Source: Firmicutes bacterium UBA5227 (lineage in GTDB: Bacteria; Bacillota; Clostridia; Tissierellales; Sedimentibacteraceae). Taken from it: a stretch of 26,914 nucleotides of DNA. The notes beneath the pieces are model-generated. The model searched no databases. It was not told the DNA's origin and was given only the letters and a program-made list of their open reading frames with translations. The position numbers and the translations under genes were made by a program. Positions 1 to 7,259 of the stretch are shown piece after piece (position 1 is the first letter of the stretch; every line of letters begins with the position of its first letter). The stretch spans positions 40,906 to 67,819 of the forward strand of contig DHUT01000050.1 in assembly GCA_002409285.1 (NCBI GenBank), written 5' to 3'.

Positions 1-52
1 TATGCTTGACAGGAGGACACGAAATGAAAGTAACATTTCCACACATGGGTAA
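1..52 (+). CDS. C-terminal end of an upstream gene, probably a DUF2229-type paralogue (partial)
   Basis: Only the last codons are in the window. The frame beginning at base 2 reads MLDRR, then eleven more residues to a TAA at 50-52, overlapping the next gene by 29 bases. The next gene ends in the same way (FIDLLDRR and a short tail overlapping its neighbour), and the DNA around both junctions is nearly identical (TGCTTGACAGGAGGA). I therefore infer that the upstream gene is a related activase-associated protein of the same operon. With so little sequence this rests on the parallel alone. Confidence 0.45.
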   Translation, partial: MLDRRTRNESNISTHG

Positions 53-1121
53 TGTATATTTTGCCGCAAAAGCTTTGCTTGACGGTCTTGGCATAGATTA
101 TGTCATACCACCAGCAAACAACAAGACTGCATTAGATATTGGTTCTCTTCATTCACCGGAAGAAATATGCCTTCCATTCAAAATAATGATTGGAAATTAT
201 GTTCAGGCAATAGAGCAGGGAGCGGACACCGTAATTATAGTGGGGAGCTGCGGTCCATGCCGGTTCGGCGAATATTGCGAACTGCAGATGAACCTCATAA
301 AAAAATTAGGGCATGATTTGAATTTTATTGTAATAGACAGCCCCAAGGATATAGGTGTAAAAGAATTATTGAGGAGAATAGGCAGTATTTCTTCTGAAAG
401 CAATAAAAAAACTGATGAAAAATTCAAAGCGCTCTATAGTGCTTTAAAAGTTATTAACCTAATAGATGAAATAGAAAAATCAGCTCATATGTTTGCAGGT
501 TATGAAAGAAATAAGGGTGAGTGCAAAAACCTGTTAAACGAATGTAAGTCTAAAGCAATGAAGAGCAACAAACCTGAAGAGATGATTGAGACTCTGACGC
601 ACTATAAGGAAAGAATAAACAATATAAATATTGATATAAATAAGAATCCATTAAAAATAGCCATAATTGGTGAAATATACACCGTTATTGAGCCCTATAC
701 TAATTTTTATATTGAAGATAAACTTATGGACTATGGTGTTTCTTCTATGAGAGGGCTTACTCCAAGCTGGTGGGTTAAGAATATGGCGATGAGTCCTCTT
801 AAAATAAATTCCCTTAAAATAAGAACCAATGCAAAAAATTACCTGCCTGTATCAATAGGGGGTCATGCAGTTGAATGTGTGGGTGAAGCGGTCACTGCAG
901 CAAAGGAAGGATTTGACGGTGCCATTCAAATTTTCCCTATGGGTTGCATGCCTGAAATTGTATCTAAATCCATCCTGCCTGCAATATCAGAGGATTATGA
1001 TTTCCCTATAATGTCTCTGGTAGTGGATGATATGACAGGGGAAGCCGGATATATTACAAGATTGGAAGCTTTTATAGATTTGCTTGACAGGAGGAGACAA
1101 AATGTATTACTTGGGTGTTGA
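24..1121 (+). CDS. Acyl-CoA dehydratase activase-related protein (DUF2229/COG3580-like)
   Basis: A 365-residue soluble protein of the group found beside, or fused to, 2-hydroxyacyl-CoA dehydratase activases. The exact reaction is unknown. Seen: the N-terminal block MKVTFPHMGNVYFAAKALL, a cysteine-containing motif GSCGPCRFGEYCELQ (about residues 75-89) and GCMPEIVSKSILPAI near residue 310, both typical of the family and possible Fe-S or substrate ligands. The C-terminus TRLEAFIDLLDRR is also characteristic. The start at 24 is chosen because AGGAGG (11-16) lies 7 bases before it; the in-frame TTG at 6 would use the Shine-Dalgarno as coding sequence. The gene overlaps the following activase gene by 20 bases, so the two are almost certainly translationally coupled. 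Family assignment is firm; function is open. Confidence 0.85.
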   Translation: MKVTFPHMGNVYFAAKALLDGLGIDYVIPPANNKTALDIGSLHSPEEICLPFKIMIGNYVQAIEQGADTVIIVGSCGPCRFGEYCELQMNLIKKLGHDLNFIVIDSPKDIGVKELLRRIGSISSESNKKTDEKFKALYSALKVINLIDEIEKSAHMFAGYERNKGECKNLLNECKSKAMKSNKPEEMIETLTHYKERINNINIDINKNPLKIAIIGEIYTVIEPYTNFYIEDKLMDYGVSSMRGLTPSWWVKNMAMSPLKINSLKIRTNAKNYLPVSIGGHAVECVGEAVTAAKEGFDGAIQIFPMGCMPEIVSKSILPAISEDYDFPIMSLVVDDMTGEAGYITRLEAFIDLLDRRRQNVLLGC

Positions 1122-2079
1122 TGTAGGTTCTGTAAGCACAGACCTTGTACTGATTGATGACAATATCAAAGTTGTGGAAAAAATATATTTAAGAACTAAG
1201 GGTAATCCTATTAATGCTATTCAGGAAGGTTTTAAAATATTAGAAACCAAGTATGAAGATTCTGATATTTTAGCTGCAGGGACAACGGGAAGCGGCAGAA
1301 TGATAGCTTCCTCAATAATCGGAGCAGATTCGGCAAAAAATGAAATTACCGCTCATGCCACTGCGGCACTGGAATTTGACGAGGACGTAAAAACAATCAT
1401 TGAAATAGGTGGTCAGGATTCAAAGATAATTATTCTAAACAATGGAATTGTTTCTGATTTTGCAATGAATACGGTCTGCGCAGCAGGTACCGGTTCATTT
1501 TTAGACAGACAGGCAGAAAGGCTGGATATACCGATTGAAGAATTTGGGGATTACGCCTTAAAAGCAGAGACATCTGTGAGAATAGCAGGTAGGTGTGCCG
1601 TTTTTGCGGAATCAGACATGATTCACAAGCAGCAGCTTGGGTATAATCAGTCTGAAATAATAAGGGGATTGTGTGATGCATTGGTAAGAAATTACCTGAA
1701 CAATATAGCAAAAGGCAAAAAAATCATCCCAAAGGTTTTGTTCCAGGGAGGGGTTGCAGCGAACAAGGGAATGAAAGAAGCTTTTGAAAATGCACTTGGT
1801 TTTGAAATATTCATACCTGAGAATTATAACATGATGGGAGCCATAGGTGCTTCTATTATTGCGAAGGAAGCCGTAAAAAAAGCAGGGCATACTAATTTCA
1901 GAGGATTTGAGCTTGCAAACAGCAGCATAGTATCAAGAAGCTTTGAATGCAGCGGTTGTGCCAATAAATGTGAAGTCGTAAAGATCTTGGAAAACAACAC
2001 GACAATCGGATATTTTGCTGACAGGTGCGGAAAGTGGAGTAATAGATCCCTTCATCCGTCAAAGGATTTACCCGCTTAA
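1102..2079 (+). CDS. BadF/BadG/BcrA/BcrD-type CoA-dehydratase activase (HgdC/YjiL-like ATPase)
   Basis: A 325-residue member of the ASKHA ATPase family. Known members (HgdC) are homodimers holding one [4Fe-4S] cluster; ATP hydrolysis drives single-electron transfer to a dehydratase. Seen: phosphate-1 motif GVDVGSVSTDLVLID (residues 5-19), GTTGSGR, the phosphate-2 region EIGGQDSK, the cluster cysteine C126 in VCAAGTGSF, the second cysteine C165 in AGRCAVF, and the adenosine motif FQGGVAANKG. The spacing C126/C165 fits HgdC. Beyond the usual 260 residues is a tail of about 65 with four more cysteines (C283, C286, C290, C309), resembling the linker seen in large fused activase/DUF2229 proteins. 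The start ATG follows AGGAGGA at 1089-1095. No dehydratase subunits are visible, so the substrate is unknown. Confidence 0.88.
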   Translation: MYYLGVDVGSVSTDLVLIDDNIKVVEKIYLRTKGNPINAIQEGFKILETKYEDSDILAAGTTGSGRMIASSIIGADSAKNEITAHATAALEFDEDVKTIIEIGGQDSKIIILNNGIVSDFAMNTVCAAGTGSFLDRQAERLDIPIEEFGDYALKAETSVRIAGRCAVFAESDMIHKQQLGYNQSEIIRGLCDALVRNYLNNIAKGKKIIPKVLFQGGVAANKGMKEAFENALGFEIFIPENYNMMGAIGASIIAKEAVKKAGHTNFRGFELANSSIVSRSFECSGCANKCEVVKILENNTTIGYFADRCGKWSNRSLHPSKDLPA

Positions 2080-2109
2080 TTCTGGTAAGAGTCGCTATAA
2101 ATAAACAAG

Positions 2110-2133
2110 GGGCTGTTACGACAGCCCTTTTTT
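2110..2133 (+). terminator. Rho-independent terminator between convergent genes
   Basis: A 7-bp stem GGGCTGT/ACAGCCC around the tetraloop TACG is followed by six T residues. It ends the activase operon on the plus strand. It also lies 19 bases past the prfC stop, but the minus-strand side lacks a clean T run, so use in both directions is only possible. Confidence 0.85.
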
Positions 2134-2151
2134 AGTTTTAATTTTTAGTTT

Positions 2152-3738
2152 CTATTGATTTTCTAATTTGTCTATTACATCCAATGCTTCTATTAATACC
2201 ACATCTTCATTTCTTTCCTGGAAGCTTCTTAGGGCATAGGCATTTGTAAATAAAAGCACAGGTCTGTCATAATGGTCAAATACAAGCATACATCTTGAAT
2301 TTTGATACTTCTTTAGACTGTCGGGATTATCTGTTTTGACCCAACGGGCAACAGAGAAGTCCAGAGTTTCCATACGTATATCTGTGTTGTATTCATTTGT
2401 GAGGCGATAGTCGAAAACCTCAAACTGCAATACTCCCACAGCCCCAAGGATGACTTCGTTATATTCGTTTTTGTAGACCTGAATAGCACCCTCTTGTGCC
2501 AACTGTTCAACACCCTTTTGGAAGTTTTTGCCCTTCAGGGAATTTTTAGCACTTACCCTGCAAAACAATTCCGGTGGGAATGTAGGCAGAGGTTCAAAGA
2601 ATATTTTTTCCTTTCCGTTAGTCAATGTATCTCCGATTTGGAAATTTCCAGAATCATATATTCCTATAACATCACCGGCATAGGCTGCGTCTACCGTTTC
2701 GCGTTCATTGGCCATCAGGTGTGTAGACTGGCTGAGTTTCAGTTGCTTTCCGGTTCTTGACAATGTTACATTCATACCTCTCACAAAGGTTCCGGAACAA
2801 ATTCTTAAGAATGCAAGCCTGTCGCGGTGGTTCGGATCCATGTTTGCCTGAATTTTAAAAATAAATCCTGTAAATTCTTCATCTGTGGGTTGAACGCTGC
2901 CTGTTGTTGTTTTTCTTGAGGAAGGTGGAGGGGACATCTGGAGAAAATGCTCCAGGAATTCCGTTACTCCAAAGTCTGCCAGGGCAGAACCGAAAAACAC
3001 AGGGGATAATTTACCTTGCTGTACTAAACCTATGTCAAATTCATTTCCGGCTCCATCAAGAAGTTCCATTGCATTTCTTAAATTTTGCAAATTGGCAGGA
3101 TTAATTACGCCCTCAAGCTTATCTGACATAGTTTTATCCTCACCTAAGTAAATAGACTCTTTTTTCCTAAACAAATAAACCGTATTTTTTAGTCGGTCAT
3201 ATATTCCTTCAAATTCTTTTCCGCAGCCAATGGGCCATGTAACGGCAACAGAGGGAAGTCCCAGGACATCCTCTAATTCCTGCATTGATTCAAGAGGATC
3301 CATTGCCTCACGATCCAGCTTGTTTATAAATGTAAATATAGGAATACCTCTCATGCTGCATACCTGAAAAAGCTTTTTAGTCTGTGTTTCTATTCCCTTT
3401 GCGGCATCAATAACCATTACCGCACTGTCTACAGATGTTAAAATGCGGTAAGTGTCTTCACCAAAGTCATTGTGACCGGGAGTATCCATTATTGATATTA
3501 CTTTTTCGTTATATTCAAATTGCATTACCGAGGAAGTAACAGATATTCCACGCTGCTTTTCTATTTCCATCCAGTCTGATTTCGCAAACTTTGAATTTTT
3601 TCTCGCTCTGACTGTTCCCGCTTCATGAATGGCACCTCCGTGGAGAAGAAGCTTTTCCGTCAGGGTTGTTTTACCTGCGTCAGGGTGGGAAATAATTCCG
3701 AAGATTCTTCTTTTGTTAATTATATCTATATTATTCAT
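2152..3738 (-). CDS. prfC: Peptide chain release factor 3 (RF3 GTPase)
   Basis: A 528-residue translational GTPase, the normal RF3 length. RF3 removes RF1/RF2 from the ribosome after peptide release and may aid quality control. Seen: the P-loop SHPDAGKTT (residues 17-25), the RGISVTSSVMQF switch I region, DTPGHNDF (G3) and NKLDR (G4). Past the G domain, the blocks GSALADFGVTEFLEHF, FKIQANMDPNHRDRLAFLRI and EVILGAVGVLQFEVFDYRL are RF3-like; the FKIQANM..HRDR sequence separates it from EF-G. The ATG has AAAGGA upstream on the minus strand. It stands alone, divergent from feoA. I see no convincing promoter; a TATAAT on the minus strand near 3828-3835 lacks a well-spaced -35. Confidence 0.95.
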   Translation of the reverse strand: MNNIDIINKRRIFGIISHPDAGKTTLTEKLLLHGGAIHEAGTVRARKNSKFAKSDWMEIEKQRGISVTSSVMQFEYNEKVISIMDTPGHNDFGEDTYRILTSVDSAVMVIDAAKGIETQTKKLFQVCSMRGIPIFTFINKLDREAMDPLESMQELEDVLGLPSVAVTWPIGCGKEFEGIYDRLKNTVYLFRKKESIYLGEDKTMSDKLEGVINPANLQNLRNAMELLDGAGNEFDIGLVQQGKLSPVFFGSALADFGVTEFLEHFLQMSPPPSSRKTTTGSVQPTDEEFTGFIFKIQANMDPNHRDRLAFLRICSGTFVRGMNVTLSRTGKQLKLSQSTHLMANERETVDAAYAGDVIGIYDSGNFQIGDTLTNGKEKIFFEPLPTFPPELFCRVSAKNSLKGKNFQKGVEQLAQEGAIQVYKNEYNEVILGAVGVLQFEVFDYRLTNEYNTDIRMETLDFSVARWVKTDNPDSLKKYQNSRCMLVFDHYDRPVLLFTNAYALRSFQERNEDVVLIEALDVIDKLENQ

Positions 3739-3863
3739 TTAAAATCCTTTCTAATTAGTTCAACTGCATTTGTTATTTTACATCATTTATACAAAAATAT
3801 AAAGTGTTTTTTCTTTTTCTGTTTAACTTGACATAAAATTATAAATTAATTTCATTTATGTTA

Positions 3864-3892
3864 TTGACAACTAACCACCAATCCAGTATACT
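3864..3892 (+). promoter_or_regulatory. Sigma-A type promoter of the feo operon
   Basis: TTGACA (3864-3869), a 17-base spacer and TATACT (3887-3892) make a near-consensus promoter. Transcription should start near 3899, about 40 bases before the first feoA start codon and right at the Fur box. Confidence 0.88.
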
Positions 3893-3902
3893 AAATTTAG
3901 TT

Positions 3903-3921
3903 GAGACTGATAATCACTATC
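3903..3921 (+). promoter_or_regulatory. Fur box over the feo transcription start
   Basis: GAGACTGATAATCACTATC matches the classical 19-base Fur consensus (GATAATGATAATCATTATC) at 16 positions and is a near-palindrome centred on the start region of the promoter above. Iron-loaded Fur bound here would block initiation, giving iron-repressed ferrous uptake. The regulator gene is not in the window. Confidence 0.82.
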
Positions 3922-3937
3922 AAATAGGAGGGCTAAT

Positions 3938-4150
3938 ATGTCGCTTACAATGGTTGCACCCGGCGAAATAAGAGAGGTATCCGGGTTTAGAGGAAAAGAT
4001 GATATGAAAAGACGACTGCAGGATTTGGGCTTTGTAAAAGGCGAAAAGGTGCAGGTGGTAGACGATAGCCAAAGTGGGCTGATTATACTTGTTAAAGGAG
4101 TAAGAATTGCCCTTAACAAGGGTTTAGCTTCTTTAATAATGGTACAATAG
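3938..4150 (+). CDS. feoA: FeoA-domain protein, first copy
   Basis: A 70-residue SH3-like protein of ferrous iron transport. FeoA proteins are small cytosolic partners of FeoB, thought to modulate its activity. Seen: the typical start MVAPGEIREVSGFRGKDDMKRRLQDLGF followed by KGEKVQVV and the end VKGVRIALNKGLASLI, which is the FeoA fold pattern (seen as separate short blocks, with MKRRLQDLGF as the diagnostic one). GGAGGG at 3927-3932 precedes the ATG. It is first in a feoA-feoA-feoB operon, 16 bases before the second copy. The two copies differ clearly, so this is an old paralogue pair and not a recent duplication. Confidence 0.9.
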   Translation: MSLTMVAPGEIREVSGFRGKDDMKRRLQDLGFVKGEKVQVVDDSQSGLIILVKGVRIALNKGLASLIMVQ

Positions 4151-4166
4151 GGAGGAGAAGAGTTAA

Positions 4167-4388
4167 ATGACACTGAGAGATTTGAACCCCGGGGAATCGG
4201 GGACGGTAGTATCTATCGGCCAGAAGGGTCCGTTGAAGAGAAGGTTAATGGATATGGGAATCACACCCGGCATAGGTATAAAGGTAGTAAAGGTAGCCCC
4301 TTTGGGCGATCCTGTAGAGGTTAATATCAGAGGCTATGAGCTGAGCCTGAGAAAAGACGAAGCACAACAAATAATTGTTGAAAAATAG
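4167..4388 (+). CDS. feoA: FeoA-domain protein, second copy
   Basis: A 73-residue FeoA. Seen: LRDLNPGESGTVVSI, GPLKRRLMDMGITPG, the segment APLGDPVEVNIRGYELSLRK and a final acidic/Ile-rich end; the GDPxEVxxRGYxLSLRK pattern is the most FeoA-typical in the window. A strong Shine-Dalgarno (GGAGGAG from 4151) directly follows the stop of the first copy. Tandem FeoA proteins before FeoB are common in clostridia; the more canonical second copy probably plays the standard FeoA role, while the first may be specialised. That division of labour is inference. Confidence 0.92.
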   Translation: MTLRDLNPGESGTVVSIGQKGPLKRRLMDMGITPGIGIKVVKVAPLGDPVEVNIRGYELSLRKDEAQQIIVEK

Positions 4389-4398
4389 TTGCGTTCTA

Positions 4399-4418
4399 TG
4401 GTTAGAATAGGCTAACCA
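4399..4418 (+). other. Intercistronic hairpin before feoB
   Basis: TGGTTAG and CTAACCA form a perfect 7-bp stem with a 6-base loop. It lies between the second feoA stop and the feoB Shine-Dalgarno (GGAGGAGG, 4421-4428), with no T run, so it is not a terminator. It could protect or set processing of the mRNA, or tune feoB translation. Confidence 0.45.
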
Positions 4419-4435
4419 GTGGAGGAGGAGAAATT

Positions 4436-6673
4436 ATGAATTATATAATAGCGCTGGCAGGAAATCCAAACAGCGGAAAAACGTCATTATTTAACGAGCT
4501 TACAGGCTCAAAGCAGCATGTTGGAAACTGGCCTGGTGTGACAGTTGATAAAAAAGAAGGTACTTATAAGAAGAATAAAAATATTAATATACAGGATTTA
4601 CCGGGCACATATTCTTTATCGCCATATTCGGCAGAAGAAGTAATTGCCCGAGATTATATTGTCAGAGACAGACCGGATGCAGTAATAAATATTGTGGATG
4701 GAACTAACATAGAAAGAAACCTTTATCTTACCCTTCAAATAGCGGAAACTAAAATACCTATGGTTGTTGCCGTCAATATGATGGATGAGGTTGAAGCTGC
4801 AGGAACTAAAATTAATTTCGCAAAACTCTCTGAAATGCTTGGAGTTCCGGTTGTTCCAATTGTTGCAAGAAATGGTAAAAACATTGATAAACTCATGGAA
4901 GAAGCCGCTAAAGCAGCAGAGAAAAAAATAAGTGCCAATGATTTAAAGGTTTTTGATTCAAATATCAGTTCTGCAATAGACAGAGTTTATGAAGTGCTCA
5001 ATGAATATGAAGATGTAAGTGAAGGTAACGGTTCTGCCACAGAGGTAAATTCACTCATCTACTGGAAAGCTATTAAGGTCGTTGAAAATGATGAAATTGT
5101 AACTTCTGAATTGTCAGCTGAAGAAAAATCGGCTGTAGCTGAAATTATCAGGGAAGCAGAAAGCTTCTCGGACGGAGATACAGAAGCTAAAATAGCTGAT
5201 TTAAGATACAAATTTATTAGCAAGATAGTAAAAGAATCTGTTGTTAAATCAGGTAACAAGGTTCATGCAGAGACCAGGTCTGACAAGATTGATAAGATTT
5301 TGACGAATAGGATTTTAGCGCTTCCTATATTTGCAGTTATAATGTATATAATGTTTGCTGCCACATTCAGCGAGAATTTTTTATTTATAAAGGGACTTCC
5401 CAGTCCCGGAGTATGGCTTGCTGGAGTTGTTGAAACCCTTTGGGGATATGTTGCATCCGGAGTTGAATCACTGATTTCAGGAGCATCACCGTGGGTTCAG
5501 TCACTGGTAATAGACGGAATTATGGAAGGAATAGGAGCGATTCTGGGATTCTTACCACTAATATTAGTATTATATATTTTGATTTCTTTCCTTGAAGACT
5601 GTGGGTATATGGCTCGTGTAGCATTTGTTATGGATAGAATATTCCGAAGATTTGGTTTGTCGGGACGTTCATTCATTCCTTTGTTGATGGGATTCGGATG
5701 CAGCGTGCCGGCCATTATGGCTACAAGAACTCTTGATACGGAAAAAGATAGAAAAATTACAACAACTTTAGCCGGGTTTATGCCTTGCGGTGCCAAATTA
5801 CCTATATTTGCAATGTTTGTTTCTACATTTTTTACAAATGGAAATAAAACTCTGATTACTTTCTCGCTTTATATATTAAGTATTGTGGTTGCAATAATTG
5901 TATCATTAATATTAAATAAGGTAATATATAAATCAGTAGCTTCCAACTTCATTATGGAGCTTCCAAGATACAGGGTTCCAACCTTAAAAAGTATTGCAAT
6001 TCATGGCTGGGAAAAGGTAAAGGGCTTTGCTGTTAAAGCAGGAACCGTAATATTTATATCCACGATAATTATATGGGCATTGAGCAACTTTAACGTTGAT
6101 TCCTTCAATGGGGTCAATGCTGAAAATAACGAAGATGGCAGCATTATGGCTGAAATGGACGATAGCTTCCTTGCCTCCATAGGAAACACAATATCTCCTG
6201 TATTTAGACCTCTTGGTTTTGGCGAATGGAGACCTTCTGTTGGTGTTGTTACAGGTTGGATAGCAAAAGAAATGGTAGTTGTTACTTTTGCTCAGCTTTA
6301 TGATGATGACGTATCTCCCGAATACCTGGAGGAATACTTCTCTCAGTACAGTCCTGATGAATTGGAGGAATTCGGCTTTGAAGAAGGAGAGTACGACCCA
6401 GATGCAGCTTTTGACATTTATTCCGAAGTAATATTATTCGAAGGTGGGGACGAAAATGCGCTTCATTCCATGAAGGATGATATAAAATCAGACGCAGCCG
6501 CTTATTCCTACATGGTTTTCAACCTACTGTGTATGCCTTGCTTTGCAGCAGTAGGTGCCATGAAGAGAGAGTTGAAGACGTGGAAAAGTACAGGCTCTGC
6601 AATCGGAGTTCAAATGCTTACAGCATATGTTGTAGCATTCATTATTTACAACATAGCCAGAGTTGTGGCATAA
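4436..6673 (+). CDS. feoB: Ferrous iron transporter FeoB
   Basis: A 745-residue inner-membrane Fe(II) importer with an N-terminal GTPase domain. Seen: G1 GNPNSGKTS (residues 9-17), the G2 threonine T36 in GVTVDKKEG, G3 DLPG (54-57) and G4 NMMD (114-117), the last being common in FeoB in place of NKxD. A helical spacer domain leads to the membrane part with the two Cys-containing gate motifs GFGCSVPAIMATRTL and GFMPCGAKLPIFAMF. Late in the protein is an acidic insertion (about residues 622-685, beginning LYDDDVSPEYLEEYF) between membrane helices, as seen in clostridial FeoB. No FeoC gene follows. Regulated with the feoA genes by the upstream Fur box, plus the hairpin before its start. Confidence 0.97.
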   Translation: MNYIIALAGNPNSGKTSLFNELTGSKQHVGNWPGVTVDKKEGTYKKNKNINIQDLPGTYSLSPYSAEEVIARDYIVRDRPDAVINIVDGTNIERNLYLTLQIAETKIPMVVAVNMMDEVEAAGTKINFAKLSEMLGVPVVPIVARNGKNIDKLMEEAAKAAEKKISANDLKVFDSNISSAIDRVYEVLNEYEDVSEGNGSATEVNSLIYWKAIKVVENDEIVTSELSAEEKSAVAEIIREAESFSDGDTEAKIADLRYKFISKIVKESVVKSGNKVHAETRSDKIDKILTNRILALPIFAVIMYIMFAATFSENFLFIKGLPSPGVWLAGVVETLWGYVASGVESLISGASPWVQSLVIDGIMEGIGAILGFLPLILVLYILISFLEDCGYMARVAFVMDRIFRRFGLSGRSFIPLLMGFGCSVPAIMATRTLDTEKDRKITTTLAGFMPCGAKLPIFAMFVSTFFTNGNKTLITFSLYILSIVVAIIVSLILNKVIYKSVASNFIMELPRYRVPTLKSIAIHGWEKVKGFAVKAGTVIFISTIIIWALSNFNVDSFNGVNAENNEDGSIMAEMDDSFLASIGNTISPVFRPLGFGEWRPSVGVVTGWIAKEMVVVTFAQLYDDDVSPEYLEEYFSQYSPDELEEFGFEEGEYDPDAAFDIYSEVILFEGGDENALHSMKDDIKSDAAAYSYMVFNLLCMPCFAAVGAMKRELKTWKSTGSAIGVQMLTAYVVAFIIYNIARVVA

Positions 6674-6743
6674 TAGTATTAAAATACCTGTTGTGATCTG
6701 CAATACAAAATACTGATAAAATACGATTTATATGATTTAATTA

Positions 6744-6785
6744 AATAGAGGCTTCTTTGGAAACAGTGAACGGGAAGTCTCTATT
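6744..6785 (+). terminator. Probable terminator-like hairpin after feoB
   Basis: AATAGAGGCTTC pairs with GAAGTCTCTATT over 12 bp with one G-U pair and an 18-base loop. The tail (ATAATTT) is only weakly U-rich, so it could be an imperfect terminator or an mRNA-stabilising end. It separates the feo operon from the next promoter. Confidence 0.5.
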
Positions 6786-6817
6786 ATAATTTCGAACAGA
6801 ATAATTAAGTCTGCATG

Positions 6818-6846
6818 TTGACCTGGTTTAAAAACTATAGTAAAAT
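6818..6846 (+). promoter_or_regulatory. Promoter of the metal-uptake (znu-like) operon, with possible operator
   Basis: TTGACC (6818-6823), 17 bases, TAAAAT (6841-6846). Just downstream, ATTGTT (6849-6854) and AACAAT (6864-6869) form an inverted repeat with a 9-base gap covering the expected start site, a plausible metalloregulator site. It does not match the Zur or MntR consensus I know, so the regulator is not named. Confidence 0.55.
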
Positions 6847-6890
6847 AAATTGTTCAACTCAATAACAATATGGAAAGAGGGAGAGCCGTG

Positions 6891-7199
6891 ATGAAAAAGC
6901 AATTTATTTATAAAAAAAATATATCTTTGTTGCTGCTCATGTGCATGGCAGTAACTTTCCTTTTTTCTGTTATTTTTATAGATTTACATACCTCTCATGA
7001 ATGTACAGGACATTTTTGCGCAACATGCGAAAACCTTAATTATGCATGTAAGGTTATCAAACAAATGGGTATGTCTGTAAAATCAATTAACACCGCACCT
7101 CTTATTTCCGCTGCATTTTTAATGTACAGCTTACCTGTCTTGTATTCACTTAAAAAACATATTACACTGGTAAATTTAAAAGTCAGACTTGATGATTAA
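6891..7199 (+). CDS. Small Cys/His-rich membrane protein at the head of the zinc-uptake operon
   Basis: A 102-residue protein I recognise only as a type: clostridial short membrane proteins with an H-x-C-T-G-x-x-C-x-x-C motif, often left as hypothetical or misnamed regulators. Seen: a hydrophobic N-terminal helix (about residues 11-31), a loop with H33, H36, C38, H41, C43, C46 and C53 (core HECTGHFCATC), and a second hydrophobic stretch (about 71-86). The ligand cluster right after the first helix suggests metal binding on the outer face. The ATG at 6891 is preferred because GAGGGAG lies 8 bases before it; the in-frame ATG at 6870 has no ribosome-binding site, and GTG at 6888 is an alternative. 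It is 60 bases ahead of the metal-binding lipoprotein, and its role is probably linked to that transporter. Confidence 0.72.
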   Translation: MKKQFIYKKNISLLLLMCMAVTFLFSVIFIDLHTSHECTGHFCATCENLNYACKVIKQMGMSVKSINTAPLISAAFLMYSLPVLYSLKKHITLVNLKVRLDD

Positions 7200-7202
7200 A
7201 TC

Positions 7203-7254
7203 ACCTCCATTATTTATGCATGAATTAAAATATTCAATTATAAACTTTGGAGGT
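7203..7254 (+). promoter_or_regulatory. Possible pairing that masks the znuA-like ribosome-binding site
   Basis: ACCTCCA (7203-7209), just after the stop of the small membrane protein gene, is exactly complementary to TGGAGGT (7248-7254), the Shine-Dalgarno of the next gene. ATCACCTCC also imitates the 3' end of 16S rRNA. The 38-base loop makes a 7-bp stem possible but not assured. Ribosomes ending on the upstream gene would cover the 5' arm, giving translational coupling. Confidence 0.35.
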
Positions 7255-7259
7255 TTAAC

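Noticed and set aside
1430..1890. Minus-strand ORFs inside the activase gene
   Set aside because: They mirror a firmly identified gene, lack ribosome-binding sites and have no recognisable domains; treated as shadows, like similar ones elsewhere in the window.
3828..3870. prfC promoter on the minus strand
   Set aside because: A TATAAT is present, but the nearest TTGTCA is 21 bases away, outside the usual spacing; not called.
6870..6890. ATG at 6870 as start of the small membrane protein
   Set aside because: No Shine-Dalgarno before it; the sequence it would translate (GAGGGAG) is itself the ribosome-binding site of the ATG at 6891.
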